Positions 42,001-50,977 of a stretch of DNA of 64,000 bases are shown here, one piece after another. The stretch comes from Marinobacterium rhizophilum (GTDB lineage: Bacteria > Pseudomonadota > Gammaproteobacteria > Pseudomonadales > Balneatricaceae), in contig NZ_CP073347.1 of the NCBI RefSeq assembly GCF_024397915.1, forward strand, positions 3,162,001 through 3,226,000, written 5' to 3'. Position 1 is the first letter of the stretch. Each line of letters opens with the position of its first letter. The notes under the pieces are model-generated. The model saw only the letters and a program-made list of their open reading frames with translations, was not told the DNA's origin and did no database searches. A program made the position numbers and the translations under genes.

Positions 42001-43501
42001 GGCCGGACAATACGGCCATCGGCTTGTCGTCACCCATGGAACCCACTGCTTCCATTGCCGTTTCCGCCAGCGGACGCAGGATCTGGTCGCGCTCTTCGAA
42101 CGTGACCTGGAACATTTTCATGTGGGTTTTGACTTCATCGGCCGACATCTCGCTGAACGAGCGCGACTCTTCGGTGAAGTTCATGGTGGTCTCAAGGCGC
42201 AGCGAATTCTCCTTGAGCCACTGCTTGTACGGATGACGCTTCTTGAGGTCGTTATCCACATCAGCGGTGTGCAGGACATCCCCGGTCTGGGTATCGATAG
42301 CCAGGATCTGGCCCGGTCCGACACGCCCCTGGGCCACGATATCTTCAGGCTTGTAGTCGAAGACGCCGATTTCGGATGCCGTGCAGATATACCCCTGGCG
42401 CGTCATGACCCAGCGCGAGGGGCGCAGGCCATTTCGGTCCAGCATGCAGACGGCGTAACGGCCGTCGGTCATGACCATGCCAGCCGGGCCATCCCAGGCT
42501 TCCATGTGCATGGAGTTGAATTCGTAGAACGCCCGCAGTTCGGTGTCCATGGTTTCGACGTTCTGCCAGGCCGGCGGCACAATCATGCGCACGGCGCGGT
42601 AGATGTCCATGCCACCGACCATCAGGAACTCGAGCATGTTGTCCATGCTGGATGAATCCGAACCACTGGTATTGACGATCGGCTGCAGCTCTTCGAGATT
42701 GGGCAGCAAATCGGTGGCGAACTTCGGCGACCGGGCGCGGGCCCAGTTGCGGTTGCCTTCAATGGTGTTGATCTCGCCGTTATGGGCCAGGAAGCGGAAC
42801 GGCTGTGCCAGTTTCCAGCGCGGCGCCGTATTGGTAGAGAAGCGCTGGTGGTAGGTGCAGACCGCTGTTTCCAGACGCGGGTCCGCCAGGTCCTTGTAGA
42901 ACACAGGCAAATCCACCGGCATGGTCAGTCCCTTGTAGGACAGCACCTTGTCGGACAGGCTGCAGATATAAAAATCTTCATCGTCGCTGAGGGCGATTTC
43001 CGCCTTGCGACGGGCAGTGAACAGGCTTATGGCCAGTTCACGCTCGGTCTTGCCATCACTGTTGATCAGCACCTGCTCGATCAGCGGCAGCGTGTCCTTG
43101 GCAATGGGTCCCAGGCAACTTTCGTCGGTGGGAACGACACGCCAGCCGGCCACGTCCAGGCCCTGGGCCTGAAGTTCGGCATTCAGAATTTTGCGCGCCG
43201 CATCCGCCTGCGCCGCCGCGCGCGGCAGGAATACCATGCCCACCGCGTATTGTTCATGTAGCACAATGCCAAGTTCCTGCTGTACCACGGCACGCAGGAA
43301 GGAGTCAGGTTTCTGCATCAGCAGACCGCAACCGTCGCCGGTCTTGCCATCTGCAGCGATACCACCACGATGGGTCATACACGCCAACGCTTCGATGGCC
43401 TTCTCAAGCAGGTCATGACTCGGATTGCCCTGCATGTGAGCCATTAGCCCAAAACCACAGTTATCCTTGAACTCACCGGGGCGATACAGACCTTTGCTCA
43501 T
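39047..43501 (-). CDS. gltB: Glutamate synthase (NADPH) large subunit
   Basis: 1484 aa. Makes two glutamates from glutamine and 2-oxoglutarate. Seen: N-terminal amidotransferase with nucleophile Cys15 (EFKDNCGFGLMAHMQG), exposed after removal of a short propeptide; central domain; FMN/2-oxoglutarate domain (GGRSNSGEGGEDPLR, PGEGGQLPGGKV, SPPPHHDIYSIEDLAQL); 3Fe-4S cysteines (CKYLRICHLNNCATGVATQ); C-terminal beta-helix (GKGMAGGKLVLYP, GNTCLYGATAG). The ATG at 43499-43501 is chosen over one four codons upstream. Operon with gltD; sigma70-like promoter upstream. Confidence 0.97.
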   Translation of the reverse strand: MSKGLYRPGEFKDNCGFGLMAHMQGNPSHDLLEKAIEALACMTHRGGIAADGKTGDGCGLLMQKPDSFLRAVVQQELGIVLHEQYAVGMVFLPRAAAQADAARKILNAELQAQGLDVAGWRVVPTDESCLGPIAKDTLPLIEQVLINSDGKTERELAISLFTARRKAEIALSDDEDFYICSLSDKVLSYKGLTMPVDLPVFYKDLADPRLETAVCTYHQRFSTNTAPRWKLAQPFRFLAHNGEINTIEGNRNWARARSPKFATDLLPNLEELQPIVNTSGSDSSSMDNMLEFLMVGGMDIYRAVRMIVPPAWQNVETMDTELRAFYEFNSMHMEAWDGPAGMVMTDGRYAVCMLDRNGLRPSRWVMTRQGYICTASEIGVFDYKPEDIVAQGRVGPGQILAIDTQTGDVLHTADVDNDLKKRHPYKQWLKENSLRLETTMNFTEESRSFSEMSADEVKTHMKMFQVTFEERDQILRPLAETAMEAVGSMGDDKPMAVLSGRIRSLYDYFRQQFAQVTNPPIDPLREAIVMSLETCIGAERNVFEDTPEHARRVILTTPVLSASKFYRIRDNDVAGFDVVRIDLNYDPATGLEQALHNLCDQAEQEVRNGKVLLVLSDASIEKGRLPIHAALATGAVHHRLVEKGLRCDANLIVETGTARDPHHFAVLFGFGATAVFPYLAYRVLNDLCASNELQMAPLDAHENYRKGINKGLLKILSKMGISTIASYRGAQLFEAIGLSSEIVNLCFKGVVSRIEGARFSDFEFEQAQLAKEAWTARKPIQPGGLLKYKHDGEYHAYNPDVVLAIHEAVSSGDPAKYQRYADLVNKRGIATLRDMLSLRSDTKPIALDQVEAVENIFPRFDSAAMSLGALSPEAHESLAVAMNELGGRSNSGEGGEDPLRHGTMKRSKIKQVASGRFGVTPEYLMSADVMQIKVAQGAKPGEGGQLPGGKVNELIARLRFSVPGVTLISPPPHHDIYSIEDLAQLIFDLKQINPEGLVSVKLVSRPGVGTIACGVAKAYADLITISGYDGGTAASPLTSIHYAGSPWELGLADAHQSLRGNQLRGKIRLQTDGGLKTGLDVVKAAILGAESFGFGTMPMVALGCKYLRICHLNNCATGVATQNDELRKDHFRGTVEMVKNYFRFVAEETRQWMAQLGVRTLEELVGRVDLLTLLEGETSRQKGLDLSPIISDGGVPSEYPHTVQQSRNEPFDKGELNSAMLELAGEAIEAKRGGDWELAICNCDRSVGARTSGAIAKRYGNNGMADEPVTFRFRGHAGQSFGVWNAGGQNLILEGDANDYVGKGMAGGKLVLYPFKEVTFKSNETAIMGNTCLYGATAGKLFAAGSAGERFAVRNSGVHAVVEGAGDHCCEYMTGGLVTVLGATGYNFGAGMTGGFAYVLDLENNFVDKYNHELVEIHRIHTEQMEAYKNHLRSVIIEFVRETGSQWGQEIVDNFFDYIPRFWLVKPKAASLNALLDNIRKRPE

Positions 43502-43919
43502 AGCCAATCTCACTTAAAAGTTCTTTTGTATCAATACGTTATCACCAACCTAGTCGCCGCAGCCGCACAACTCAGGCAAAAAGGGAGGATCATTCTACAC
43601 AGGCAGGTGCTTCGGTACAAATTTTGCGCAGCCGTCACGCAACTCAAAACCCGACCATGCCCGATCTCAAGCCCTGCCCGGGCGGCACAATACTCGGCTA
43701 TCTGTCTGTACTGGAGCAGACAGCAGTATAACGCACATGCAGCAAAACAGCGCCACTGCCACTCTTCGGCAGCCAAGACAGCACCCAAAAGGCGCGGTTT
43801 TACAGGAGAAAAGGTGAATTCCGACCAAGATAAAAAATACCGCACCGCAGCATTATCTTTTTAAAAACCACTGCAGTGACTGGCAGTATCGACAGGCTGC
43901 GGGCACAACCGGAGCCCGC
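43502..43919. other. Intergenic region upstream of gltB
   Basis: 418 bp. ORFs of ~100 codons exist on both strands, but they lack ribosome binding sites and family resemblance, so I see no gene. It holds the gltB promoter and a 10-bp palindrome CACTGCAGTG at 43869-43878. Confidence 0.5.
43592..43620 (-). promoter_or_regulatory. Sigma70-like promoter of gltBD
   Basis: Leftward strand TTGTAC-N17-TAGAAT (-35 at 43620-43615, -10 at 43597-43592). It predicts a leader of about 85 nt before gltB. Four of six bases at the -35 and five of six at the -10 match the consensus. Confidence 0.5.
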
Positions 43920-45494
43920 CTAGCGCGTGGCCTTGCGTATGTCTGCCTTCACGCTTTGAATACTGCGCGCCCAGGGCTTGAGCTTCTGCAGTGACGCCGG
44001 TAACTCCAGCACAGCGGCACTGGCCTCCTTGCGACTGCCATAGCGACCGATCACAACCACATGCCAGGGCTTGCCTTTATAGAGCGTCGAGAATGCGTGA
44101 AACGCTGAGGGATCCTGCTGATCGGCTATAAACGCTTTGGCAGTGTCGAGCTGCCGTGCGCCCAGAAGTTGCAGCGTATAACCACGGTCTGGCCAGCCGA
44201 GCAGCTCTTCCTCACTCGACGCAGCCGGGGTTGCTGCGGCTTTTTTAAACGCGACAGCACGCTCAGGTGCAGACTGGGCCTCAGTTGCAGCCTTGACCAC
44301 AGGTTTTATGGGGACTTCTACCATGCCGGGCTCTGGCTGAGGCAGCTTCGGCTGCTCGGCGGCAACAACCACTTCAACCAGTCCGGCAACATCATTGACA
44401 GACTCGGGTTCTTGCGGCGCAGACTGCAAATCAAAAGCGTCCGGCAACAAGTCCTGCGCCCGCAAGGCACTCGGTTCTGCTAGCGCTGCATCTACAACAG
44501 CAACGCTCGCCGGAGCGATGGACGGGCTTTTCAAACCAGCATCGACAGAGCCGGGCGCCTGGGTCTCAATCTCCACAACATCAATCTGTTCGGCTGGCTG
44601 ATCCACTGACGCGGCTATTACCGGCACCGTCAGCGGCACCGAGACGCGCTCGCTGGCAACAGAGGACGCCTTTGGTTGCCAGTAAATCCAGCCCGCCATG
44701 GCCACAATCACCACCAGCATCAGCGAGGCACCACCCCAGATCCGCCCGGACATGCCAGGTCGCGCCACCGGTGCCGGTGACTTCAAACGCAGGGCCCGGG
44801 ATGCCCGAGTCGCCAGCGATCCGGGCATGCGATCACTGTCAGTCACCAGTTGCTGCAGTTTGCGACTATCCAGCACTTCCAGTGCCGGGTAGCGCAGCCG
44901 AACAAACTCTTCCGCTTCATCGACCTCAAAGGGCTGCAACGTTTCAAGATGCAGGCGCCCGTCCAGCTCCTGGAAAAGCCCCGTCGAGGCCAGCCGCTGC
45001 TCGATACGTCGCCCGGCCAGAACAGCGCGAATGGAACTGATCCCCGCGCGCTGCAAATTGACCAGTAACTCCAGCGTATCATCGTCCAGCAAATCGGCAT
45101 CATCGACCAGCAGCAACCACTGCAGGCCTGAGTCCTGAGCATGACGCGCCTCAGCATGCACTAGCTCCAGCAACTGCGCCTCTGTCGTGCAACCATCGGC
45201 ATCTAGTGCAAAGCCCGCGCTCAGCTGGTGCAGAAAATCACCCGTGCCGGTCTCTTGCTGCAACCTCAGGTGACACAGGCGCCCACCGGATGTTTGCGGG
45301 CTGAGTTGGCGCAACAGGCTGGTCTTGCCGCTGCCCGCCTTTCCCTGAATAAGCAGCAGGAAATCGGAGAAACGTATCAGGTGATGCAGCTTGTCCAGCA
45401 GCTGCAGGCGCGACGGCGGTTCGAAATACTCGACGCGACTGTCTCCCACATAGGGTGACGACGCAACAGCCCGCTGACGCACCTGCCCGTTCAC
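43920..45494 (-). CDS. AAA-type ATPase with SPOR domain (DamX-like)
   Basis: 524 aa. Seen: a P-loop ATPase resembling ExeA/DamX (LLLIQGKAGSGKTSLLRQL near residue 50; LQWLLLVDDADLLDD Walker B), one membrane helix (~250-272, SLMLVVIVAMAGWIYW), a Pro/Ala/Glu-rich periplasmic spacer, and a C-terminal SPOR domain (YTLQLLGARQLDTAKAFI ... HVVVIGRYGSRKEASAAVLELP) that binds denuded septal glycan. DamX is a division protein in E. coli; Pseudomonas has a like gene in this position. The GTG start overlaps the aroB stop as GTGA, so it is translationally coupled. Confidence 0.88.
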   Translation of the reverse strand: MNGQVRQRAVASSPYVGDSRVEYFEPPSRLQLLDKLHHLIRFSDFLLLIQGKAGSGKTSLLRQLSPQTSGGRLCHLRLQQETGTGDFLHQLSAGFALDADGCTTEAQLLELVHAEARHAQDSGLQWLLLVDDADLLDDDTLELLVNLQRAGISSIRAVLAGRRIEQRLASTGLFQELDGRLHLETLQPFEVDEAEEFVRLRYPALEVLDSRKLQQLVTDSDRMPGSLATRASRALRLKSPAPVARPGMSGRIWGGASLMLVVIVAMAGWIYWQPKASSVASERVSVPLTVPVIAASVDQPAEQIDVVEIETQAPGSVDAGLKSPSIAPASVAVVDAALAEPSALRAQDLLPDAFDLQSAPQEPESVNDVAGLVEVVVAAEQPKLPQPEPGMVEVPIKPVVKAATEAQSAPERAVAFKKAAATPAASSEEELLGWPDRGYTLQLLGARQLDTAKAFIADQQDPSAFHAFSTLYKGKPWHVVVIGRYGSRKEASAAVLELPASLQKLKPWARSIQSVKADIRKATR

Positions 45495-46579
45495 GTGCGG
45501 GCCTGGGCCAAACTGTAGGTCAGGGTTTCACGCAGCAGTTCAGGTGCAAACGCGTCGGTCACCACACCCTTGCCGACGGCTTCAAGCAGAATCAGCCGCA
45601 ACTGGCCATCAAGCACCTTTTTATCAACCGCCATCAGCGACAGGAAGTCTTCTTCGCTCATGTTCGCAGGTGGCAGCACCGGCAGGCCCGCCGCCGCATG
45701 GATGGCACGGATACGCGCAACATCCGCGTCGCTCAGCCAGCCCAGGCGCCGGGACAGGTCCGCGGCCATCAGGGTGCCGGCAGCGACAGCCTCGCCGTGC
45801 AACCAGTTGCCATAGCCCTGGTTTGCTTCAATCGCATGCCCAAAAGTGTGCCCGAGATTCAGCAGCGCGCGTATGCCGGACTCTTTTTCGTCCTGGGCCA
45901 CCACTTCGGCCTTGATCTCGCAGGAGCGATAAATCGCCCTGGACAGGCTCTCCAGATTCCCCGCCACCAGGCGTGGCATCTCGGTTTCCAGCCAATCAAA
46001 GAACTCGGCATCGTAGATAAGGCCGTACTTGATCACCTCCGCCAGGCCCGCCGACAGTTCACGCGCCGGCAGCGTGCCAAGTACCGAGGTATCGATCAGT
46101 ACGCACTGCGGCTGGTAGAAAGCCCCGATCATGTTCTTGCCCAGCGGATGGTTGACGCCGGTCTTGCCACCCACTGAAGAATCCACCTGGGACAACAGGG
46201 TTGTGGGCATCTGGATAAAGTTAACGCCACGCTGATAGCTGGCCGCGGCAAAGCCGGTCATGTCACCCACGACCCCGCCACCGAGCGCAATCAGCGTCGT
46301 GGTGCGGTTGTGGCGACACTCCAGCAAGCGATCGAAAATCGTATTGAGATGTTCCAGCGTCTTGTACTGTTCGCCATCCGGCAAAATACAAACATCAACC
46401 TGATAGTCCGCCAGCGCCTGCTGCAACCTGGCCAGGTACAGCGGCGCAACGGTTTCGTTGGATACGATACAGACCTGCCGGCCCGGGATATAAGGCGCTA
46501 TCAGGTGCTGCTGCAACAGCCCTTCGCCTATGTAGATCGGATAACTGCGTTCACCCAGCTCGACGCGTAAATTCTGCAC
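45491..46579 (-). CDS. aroB: 3-dehydroquinate synthase
   Basis: 362 aa. Second shikimate-pathway step (DAHP to 3-dehydroquinate, NAD and metal dependent). Seen: YPIYIGEGLL, GEQYKTLEHLNTIFD, the NAD loop ALGGGVVGDMTGFAAASYQRGVNFIQMPTTLLSQVDSSVGGKTGVNHPLGKN, metal ligands in NLGHTFGHAIE and LHGEAVAAG. 27 bp after aroK; its stop overlaps the SPOR ATPase start. Confidence 0.97.
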   Translation of the reverse strand: MQNLRVELGERSYPIYIGEGLLQQHLIAPYIPGRQVCIVSNETVAPLYLARLQQALADYQVDVCILPDGEQYKTLEHLNTIFDRLLECRHNRTTTLIALGGGVVGDMTGFAAASYQRGVNFIQMPTTLLSQVDSSVGGKTGVNHPLGKNMIGAFYQPQCVLIDTSVLGTLPARELSAGLAEVIKYGLIYDAEFFDWLETEMPRLVAGNLESLSRAIYRSCEIKAEVVAQDEKESGIRALLNLGHTFGHAIEANQGYGNWLHGEAVAAGTLMAADLSRRLGWLSDADVARIRAIHAAAGLPVLPPANMSEEDFLSLMAVDKKVLDGQLRLILLEAVGKGVVTDAFAPELLRETLTYSLAQART

Positions 46580-46606
46580 CCGCGAATCACTCCTGTTTGC
46601 TAAACG

Positions 46607-47125
46607 TCACTTGACCAGGCCGAGCTTGGCCAGCTGACGAAATATTTCAGATACGACGGCCTTGGGATGGCGTCTGTCAGTATGCAGGGTTATATCACAG
46701 GTCTGCCGGTAGAGGGGATCACGCTGACGCAGCAGTTGCTGCAATATTTCGGCGGGGTTCTCGGTTTGCAGCAGCGGGCGGTTTTTGTCCCGCGACGTAC
46801 GTTCAAGCTGTTGCTCAACGGTCGTATGCAGGTAAATGACGACACCATGGGATTGCAGGGCAGCACGGTTGGCTTCACGGATGACAGCCCCCCCGCCGGT
46901 TGCCAGCACGATGTTATCGCGCTGGCACAGGTCACAGATGACCGATTCTTCCCGTTCGCGGAAGCCGGACTCGCCCTCCACATCGAAAATCCAGGGAATA
47001 TTCGCACCCGCACGGGCCTCTATCTCCCTGTCACTGTCGATAAACTCCAGGTTCAGCTCGTGAGAAAGAAGACGCCCTATGGTGCTTTTTCCAGCTCCCA
47101 TAGGGCCTATAAGAAAGATGTTCAA
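46607..47125 (-). CDS. aroK: Shikimate kinase
   Basis: 172 aa. Phosphorylates shikimate. Seen: P-loop IGPMGAGKSTIGRLL (residues 6-20), shikimate-binding DSDREIE and GFREREE, GGGAVI, and the lid RTSRDKNRPLL. 17 bp after pilQ, in the conserved pilMNOPQ-aroKB arrangement. Confidence 0.97.
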   Translation of the reverse strand: MNIFLIGPMGAGKSTIGRLLSHELNLEFIDSDREIEARAGANIPWIFDVEGESGFREREESVICDLCQRDNIVLATGGGAVIREANRAALQSHGVVIYLHTTVEQQLERTSRDKNRPLLQTENPAEILQQLLRQRDPLYRQTCDITLHTDRRHPKAVVSEIFRQLAKLGLVK

Positions 47126-47142
47126 ATTGTACCAAACCCCGA

Positions 47143-49248
47143 TTACTGAACTGCCAGAGACTCCCTGATCAGCTTCGGCGTAATAAAGATCAACAGTTCC
47201 GTTTTCGTATTGGACTGTTCACGCTTGCGAAACAGGGTGCCTATTACCGGAAGGTCTCCCAGCAGCGGCGTCTTGCTTGTATTGTTTACCGTCTCGTTAC
47301 GGAACACCCCGCCGAGCACCACAGTGTCACCATCTGCCACGTTGACCGTTGTGGTCAGCTGGTTGGTGTTGATCGACACCTCGCCGTTAGGCAATACCGC
47401 ACCTACCGAGTCCTGGGTAATATCGAGGTCCAGTGTAATGCGATCCCCCGGGTTCAGCTGCGGCGTGACTTCGAGTTTCAGGGTTGCATCCTCGAACTCG
47501 ATACTCACTTCGCCATCTTCCACCGTCTGGTAGGGAATCTGTACCCCGGACTCGATCAACCCCGGCTTGCCGTTGGTTGTAATCACCTTGGGCTGCGAAA
47601 CGATCTCCGCCTTGCCTTCGGTCTGCAAGGCGGACAGCTCAGCAGACAACAGGAAGTTATCGCGGATATAGCTGAACACAATGGAGGACTGCGGCGTAAC
47701 CCCGAGGTCTACCATCAGGTTCGAGCTGTTCGAATCCGGGAACCCCGGCACGAACTGCGGCGTATTGCTAGGCGAGCCGCCATCGATAACAAAACTGCTG
47801 TTCTTGCGATTTTCCACCGCCGATGCACCCCAGCGAATCCCCAGATCCTTCTGGAAATCGTTGGACGCCGACACGATACGCGCCTCGATCAGAATCTGCG
47901 CCACCTCGACATCGAAGCGCCGCAGTGTATCACGAATTTCTTCGATTTGAGCCGCGGTTTCACGCACCATCAGCACATTGGTTTCGTCATCAGACATGAT
48001 GAAACCACGCTCAGAGATCAGCTTGGCCTGCTCGACCCGGGACTTCATTTCGGAGGACTTGCGAAAATCGACCTGAATAAACTCGGTCACCAGGGGTGCC
48101 AGCTCCTTGACCTGCTTCTGCGCTTCCAGTTCGGCACGCTCGCGCTCTGCGATGACATTGGCCGGCCCAACCAGCATGACATTACCCACCACCCGCTGTG
48201 CCAGGCCCTTGGTTTTCAACACCAGATCCAGCGCCTGGTCCCAGGGGACATTTTTCAGCCGCAGGGTAATATTCCCCGTCACGTTGTCATCGACAACCAG
48301 GTTCATTTCCGCCACTTCGGCGATAATTTGCAGGATCGAGCGGATATCGACATCCTGGAAGTTCAGGTCGATTTTCTCGCCCGTGAACGGGAAGCGTTCC
48401 TTCTTGCGCTTCTCGTCTTCGGCGTAGCTGATCGGGCGGAAATCCAGCACCAGCTGGTTACCGGTCTGATACGCCATATAGTCGTAGGGCGCGGCACCGG
48501 GCTTGACCAGGATCGTGGTGTTGGAGCCGCTGGTCATGGCATCGATAAACATGACCGGCGTTGCGAAGTCCTGGACATCGACACGCTGTTCAAGTGACCC
48601 GGACAGCGAGGCACCCAGCAAATTGATAACAACGTTGTTGCCTTCTTCTATAATGTCGAGCCCGGACTTGTCGTCCGACATCGAAATCAATACCCGACCC
48701 AGACCGCCATCCATACGCTCGAAATCGATACCCTGCACCCGCGTACCCATCGGCGCCGGCTCCGACCGGGCGCCCTGCACCGATTTTGCCGAACGGTCGC
48801 GCAATGTGCCCGACGCCAATGCACCGGCAGAGCCACCAAACACCAGGAACAGCGAGTTTCCTTCCGTGTAGGTCTGGTAGTCCACCATTTGGTTAAGGTT
48901 GGCGACGACGCGCAAGCGGCCGTCGGTCTCCGCCATGCTCAGACTATCAACCTGGCCTGTCTTGATATCCAGCTGACGCCGCCCAAGGTCGTTGCTCGCA
49001 CCCGCCAGGTCCAGTACCAGGCGCGGCGGACTGTCGATCACGTAAGCGCGAGGCGATGGCGGCGGCATATTGAAATCCAGCCGTACTTCCAGCTTGTGCC
49101 CTGGCAAGGCGACGAAGGACGAATCCTTCAACATCACGCTTTCTGCCCGCACCTGCACCGCCATAAGACAACATGCCAGTATCAGCATTAACTGCCACCC
49201 AAGACTCCGTGCAACGGAGTTATCCTTGCATATGCTGTATGTCTTCAT
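47143..49248 (-). CDS. pilQ: Type IV pilus secretin PilQ
   Basis: 701 aa outer-membrane ring through which the pilus leaves the cell. Seen: signal peptide (LMLILACCLMAVQVRA), two AMIN-type peptidoglycan-binding domains (about 25-130 and 150-250), STN/N0-N1 domains (IDLNFQDVDIRSILQIIAEVAEMNLVVDDNVTGNITLRLKNVPWDQALDLVLK) and the C-terminal secretin (EARIVSASNDFQKDLGIRWG ... VPLLGDLPVIGTLF-like SKTPLLGDLPVIGTLFRKRE). The ATG at 49246-49248 gives a proper signal peptide; 14 codons further upstream are open. Confidence 0.96.
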   Translation of the reverse strand: MKTYSICKDNSVARSLGWQLMLILACCLMAVQVRAESVMLKDSSFVALPGHKLEVRLDFNMPPPSPRAYVIDSPPRLVLDLAGASNDLGRRQLDIKTGQVDSLSMAETDGRLRVVANLNQMVDYQTYTEGNSLFLVFGGSAGALASGTLRDRSAKSVQGARSEPAPMGTRVQGIDFERMDGGLGRVLISMSDDKSGLDIIEEGNNVVINLLGASLSGSLEQRVDVQDFATPVMFIDAMTSGSNTTILVKPGAAPYDYMAYQTGNQLVLDFRPISYAEDEKRKKERFPFTGEKIDLNFQDVDIRSILQIIAEVAEMNLVVDDNVTGNITLRLKNVPWDQALDLVLKTKGLAQRVVGNVMLVGPANVIAERERAELEAQKQVKELAPLVTEFIQVDFRKSSEMKSRVEQAKLISERGFIMSDDETNVLMVRETAAQIEEIRDTLRRFDVEVAQILIEARIVSASNDFQKDLGIRWGASAVENRKNSSFVIDGGSPSNTPQFVPGFPDSNSSNLMVDLGVTPQSSIVFSYIRDNFLLSAELSALQTEGKAEIVSQPKVITTNGKPGLIESGVQIPYQTVEDGEVSIEFEDATLKLEVTPQLNPGDRITLDLDITQDSVGAVLPNGEVSINTNQLTTTVNVADGDTVVLGGVFRNETVNNTSKTPLLGDLPVIGTLFRKREQSNTKTELLIFITPKLIRESLAVQ

Positions 49249-49267
49249 AACCCTAGCTGTCCTTTGA

Positions 49268-49837
49268 TCATTCTTTTTCAGGCAAGGCAATCACGCGCGG
49301 GCGCTTCATCCAGCCCCCCCGTCCATTTTCAATTATTTCCACGAGTTCAAGGCCCAGCTCAGATACCTCCTGCACCTGACCATAATCGAGCCCCAGGTAG
49401 TCCCCGTTACTGACACGATGAATTTCACCCTTCGGGTCTTTCAGCAAGGCCCAGAGTTCGCCGCCGTCGAGGCTGGTAATGGTTCCCACCATATTCAAAC
49501 CATCGATGGGAAAGGATTCGAGATAGGTTTTAACACGCTCAGTATCGGGTTTAAGGTCGGATACCGGCCCCTGGTCCTCTTCAACCACCAGTTCGATCAG
49601 CGGCTGAAACGGATCACGCAGGCTGGCGCCTTGATAAATGAACGCCTCGTAGGATTTGAACTCGGGCAGAGGCTTAATTTTGCCCGGGGGTTTTGCCTGG
49701 GTTTGCTGCACATAGGTGCGCAGATCTGCAGTATCATTCACCCAGATGCAGCCGCTGGCCACCGTTGCGAGCAAGAGTAGGACTCCCGCCCTGGCAGCAC
49801 TGCCAATTTTCGCTGTGCGCTTATTTGGTGTCATCAT
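49268..49837 (-). CDS. pilP: Type IV pilus assembly lipoprotein PilP
   Basis: 189 aa. Lipoprotein signal with lipobox ASGC (Cys30), linker, and the HR domain (LRDPFQPLIE ... TYLESFPIDGLNMVGTITSLDGGELWALLKDPKGEIHRVSNGDYLGLDYGQVQEV) that links PilNO to PilQ. The start overlaps the pilO 3' end by 17 nt; two adjacent ATGs (49837 and 49834) are equally possible. Confidence 0.95.
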   Translation of the reverse strand: MMTPNKRTAKIGSAARAGVLLLLATVASGCIWVNDTADLRTYVQQTQAKPPGKIKPLPEFKSYEAFIYQGASLRDPFQPLIELVVEEDQGPVSDLKPDTERVKTYLESFPIDGLNMVGTITSLDGGELWALLKDPKGEIHRVSNGDYLGLDYGQVQEVSELGLELVEIIENGRGGWMKRPRVIALPEKE

Positions 49838-50417
49838 AACGATAGGTCTTCGCCTGAATTGTCATCCCCAAATCGCCACTGCCGGGACGGACATTGAAGT
49901 CATGCAGTGTCACTATTCGATCGATTGCCGCCACGCCGCTGACAAACTGCCCCAGCTCATGATAGGAGCCAACCACATTAATATTGATGGGCAGTTCGAT
50001 ATAGAACTTGCTCTTGCGTTCCGGCTGCAGCGCAATGCTGTTGATCACAAGACCGGCTCCACGCCCGATGTCGGAAAGTTCTTCCAGCAGACCGGGCACT
50101 TCCTTGTCGGTGGGCAACTGCGTCAGCAACTCGGAGAAACGTCCTTCGACATCCGCCATCTGTTTGCGCAAGGCTGGCAAATTCGCCACCTGAAATGCCT
50201 TGTTCTTGAACTCGGTTTTTAGCGGAGGCTCCTTGGCGATCTCCCGCTCCACCGCGATGTACTGGTCATTTACATAAAAGTAGATCGCTGCACCGACCAG
50301 GGCACTAAACAGCAGGACATAGACAACGATCTTGACGCCGACAGGCCAGTTACCCGCCTCATTGACATCAACATTATTGATATCGAAACCTTTGAACGCA
50401 TTACTCAGGGCACCCAT
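49821..50417 (-). CDS. pilO: Type IV pilus inner-membrane protein PilO
   Basis: 198 aa. Short cytoplasmic tail (FDINNVDVNEAGNWPVGVK), one membrane helix (~27-47), coiled coil (KKQMADVEGRFSELLTQLPTDKEVPGLLEELS region), ferredoxin-like periplasmic domain (LPININVVGSYHELGQFVSGVAAIDRIVTLHDF). It pairs with PilN. The ATG overlaps the pilN stop by one base (TAATG). Confidence 0.95.
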   Translation of the reverse strand: MGALSNAFKGFDINNVDVNEAGNWPVGVKIVVYVLLFSALVGAAIYFYVNDQYIAVEREIAKEPPLKTEFKNKAFQVANLPALRKQMADVEGRFSELLTQLPTDKEVPGLLEELSDIGRGAGLVINSIALQPERKSKFYIELPININVVGSYHELGQFVSGVAAIDRIVTLHDFNVRPGSGDLGMTIQAKTYRYDDTK

Positions 50418-50968
50418 TATTGCTGCCCTCCGTCTTCTTTAGGCTTGGTCAGCGGTACACTCAAATTAAACTGCCTCACAGCACCTGCGCTGCGCACCTG
50501 GGATAGATTTGGCTCGCCAAACCAGATAGAGGCATCCATACCACGCATCAAGTTGGAAACATCCTTGTTTTGATCCGCAAGGCCATTGACATTAACGCTG
50601 TCACCACTTCTGGAAACCGAGGAATAATAAAGCTTGTCCGGTAAAACTCGCACCAGCTCGTCAAAATAGCGCACAACCAGCGGACGGTTACCCTGCAACT
50701 CCTGGATAGCATTGAGCCTTTCAAGCAAGCGTTCACGCTGGCGTTCCAGCTCCCGGATTTCTTTTATTTTTTCATCCAGCTTGGAAATTTCCGCCTTCAG
50801 ATAATTATTGCGATCCTGCTGACGTTCCATCTGAACGTCAAAGTAGTAGCTGATCCCGAAAGATACTGCCCCAGCCAGAATGACGGTAAACAACAGATTG
50901 GTAATGAATTGCTTCTGCCGGGCGGCATTTCGCTCTTCACGCCAAGGTCGTAGGTTAATCCGCGCCAT
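50417..50968 (-). CDS. pilN: Type IV pilus inner-membrane protein PilN
   Basis: 183 aa. The N-terminus MARINLRPWREERNAARQK is the INLLPWR-type peptide that inserts into PilM; membrane helix ~22-42; coiled coil (YLKAEISKLDEKIKEIRELERQRERLLERLNAIQELQ); ferredoxin-like domain. Part of the alignment complex; 9 bp after pilM. Confidence 0.96.
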   Translation of the reverse strand: MARINLRPWREERNAARQKQFITNLLFTVILAGAVSFGISYYFDVQMERQQDRNNYLKAEISKLDEKIKEIRELERQRERLLERLNAIQELQGNRPLVVRYFDELVRVLPDKLYYSSVSRSGDSVNVNGLADQNKDVSNLMRGMDASIWFGEPNLSQVRSAGAVRQFNLSVPLTKPKEDGGQQ

Positions 50969-50977
50969 ACTTTATCC

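Noticed and set aside
43526..43864. Small ORFs on both strands upstream of gltB
   Set aside because: No ribosome binding sites, cysteine- and arginine-rich products unlike real proteins, and they overlap the probable gltB promoter.
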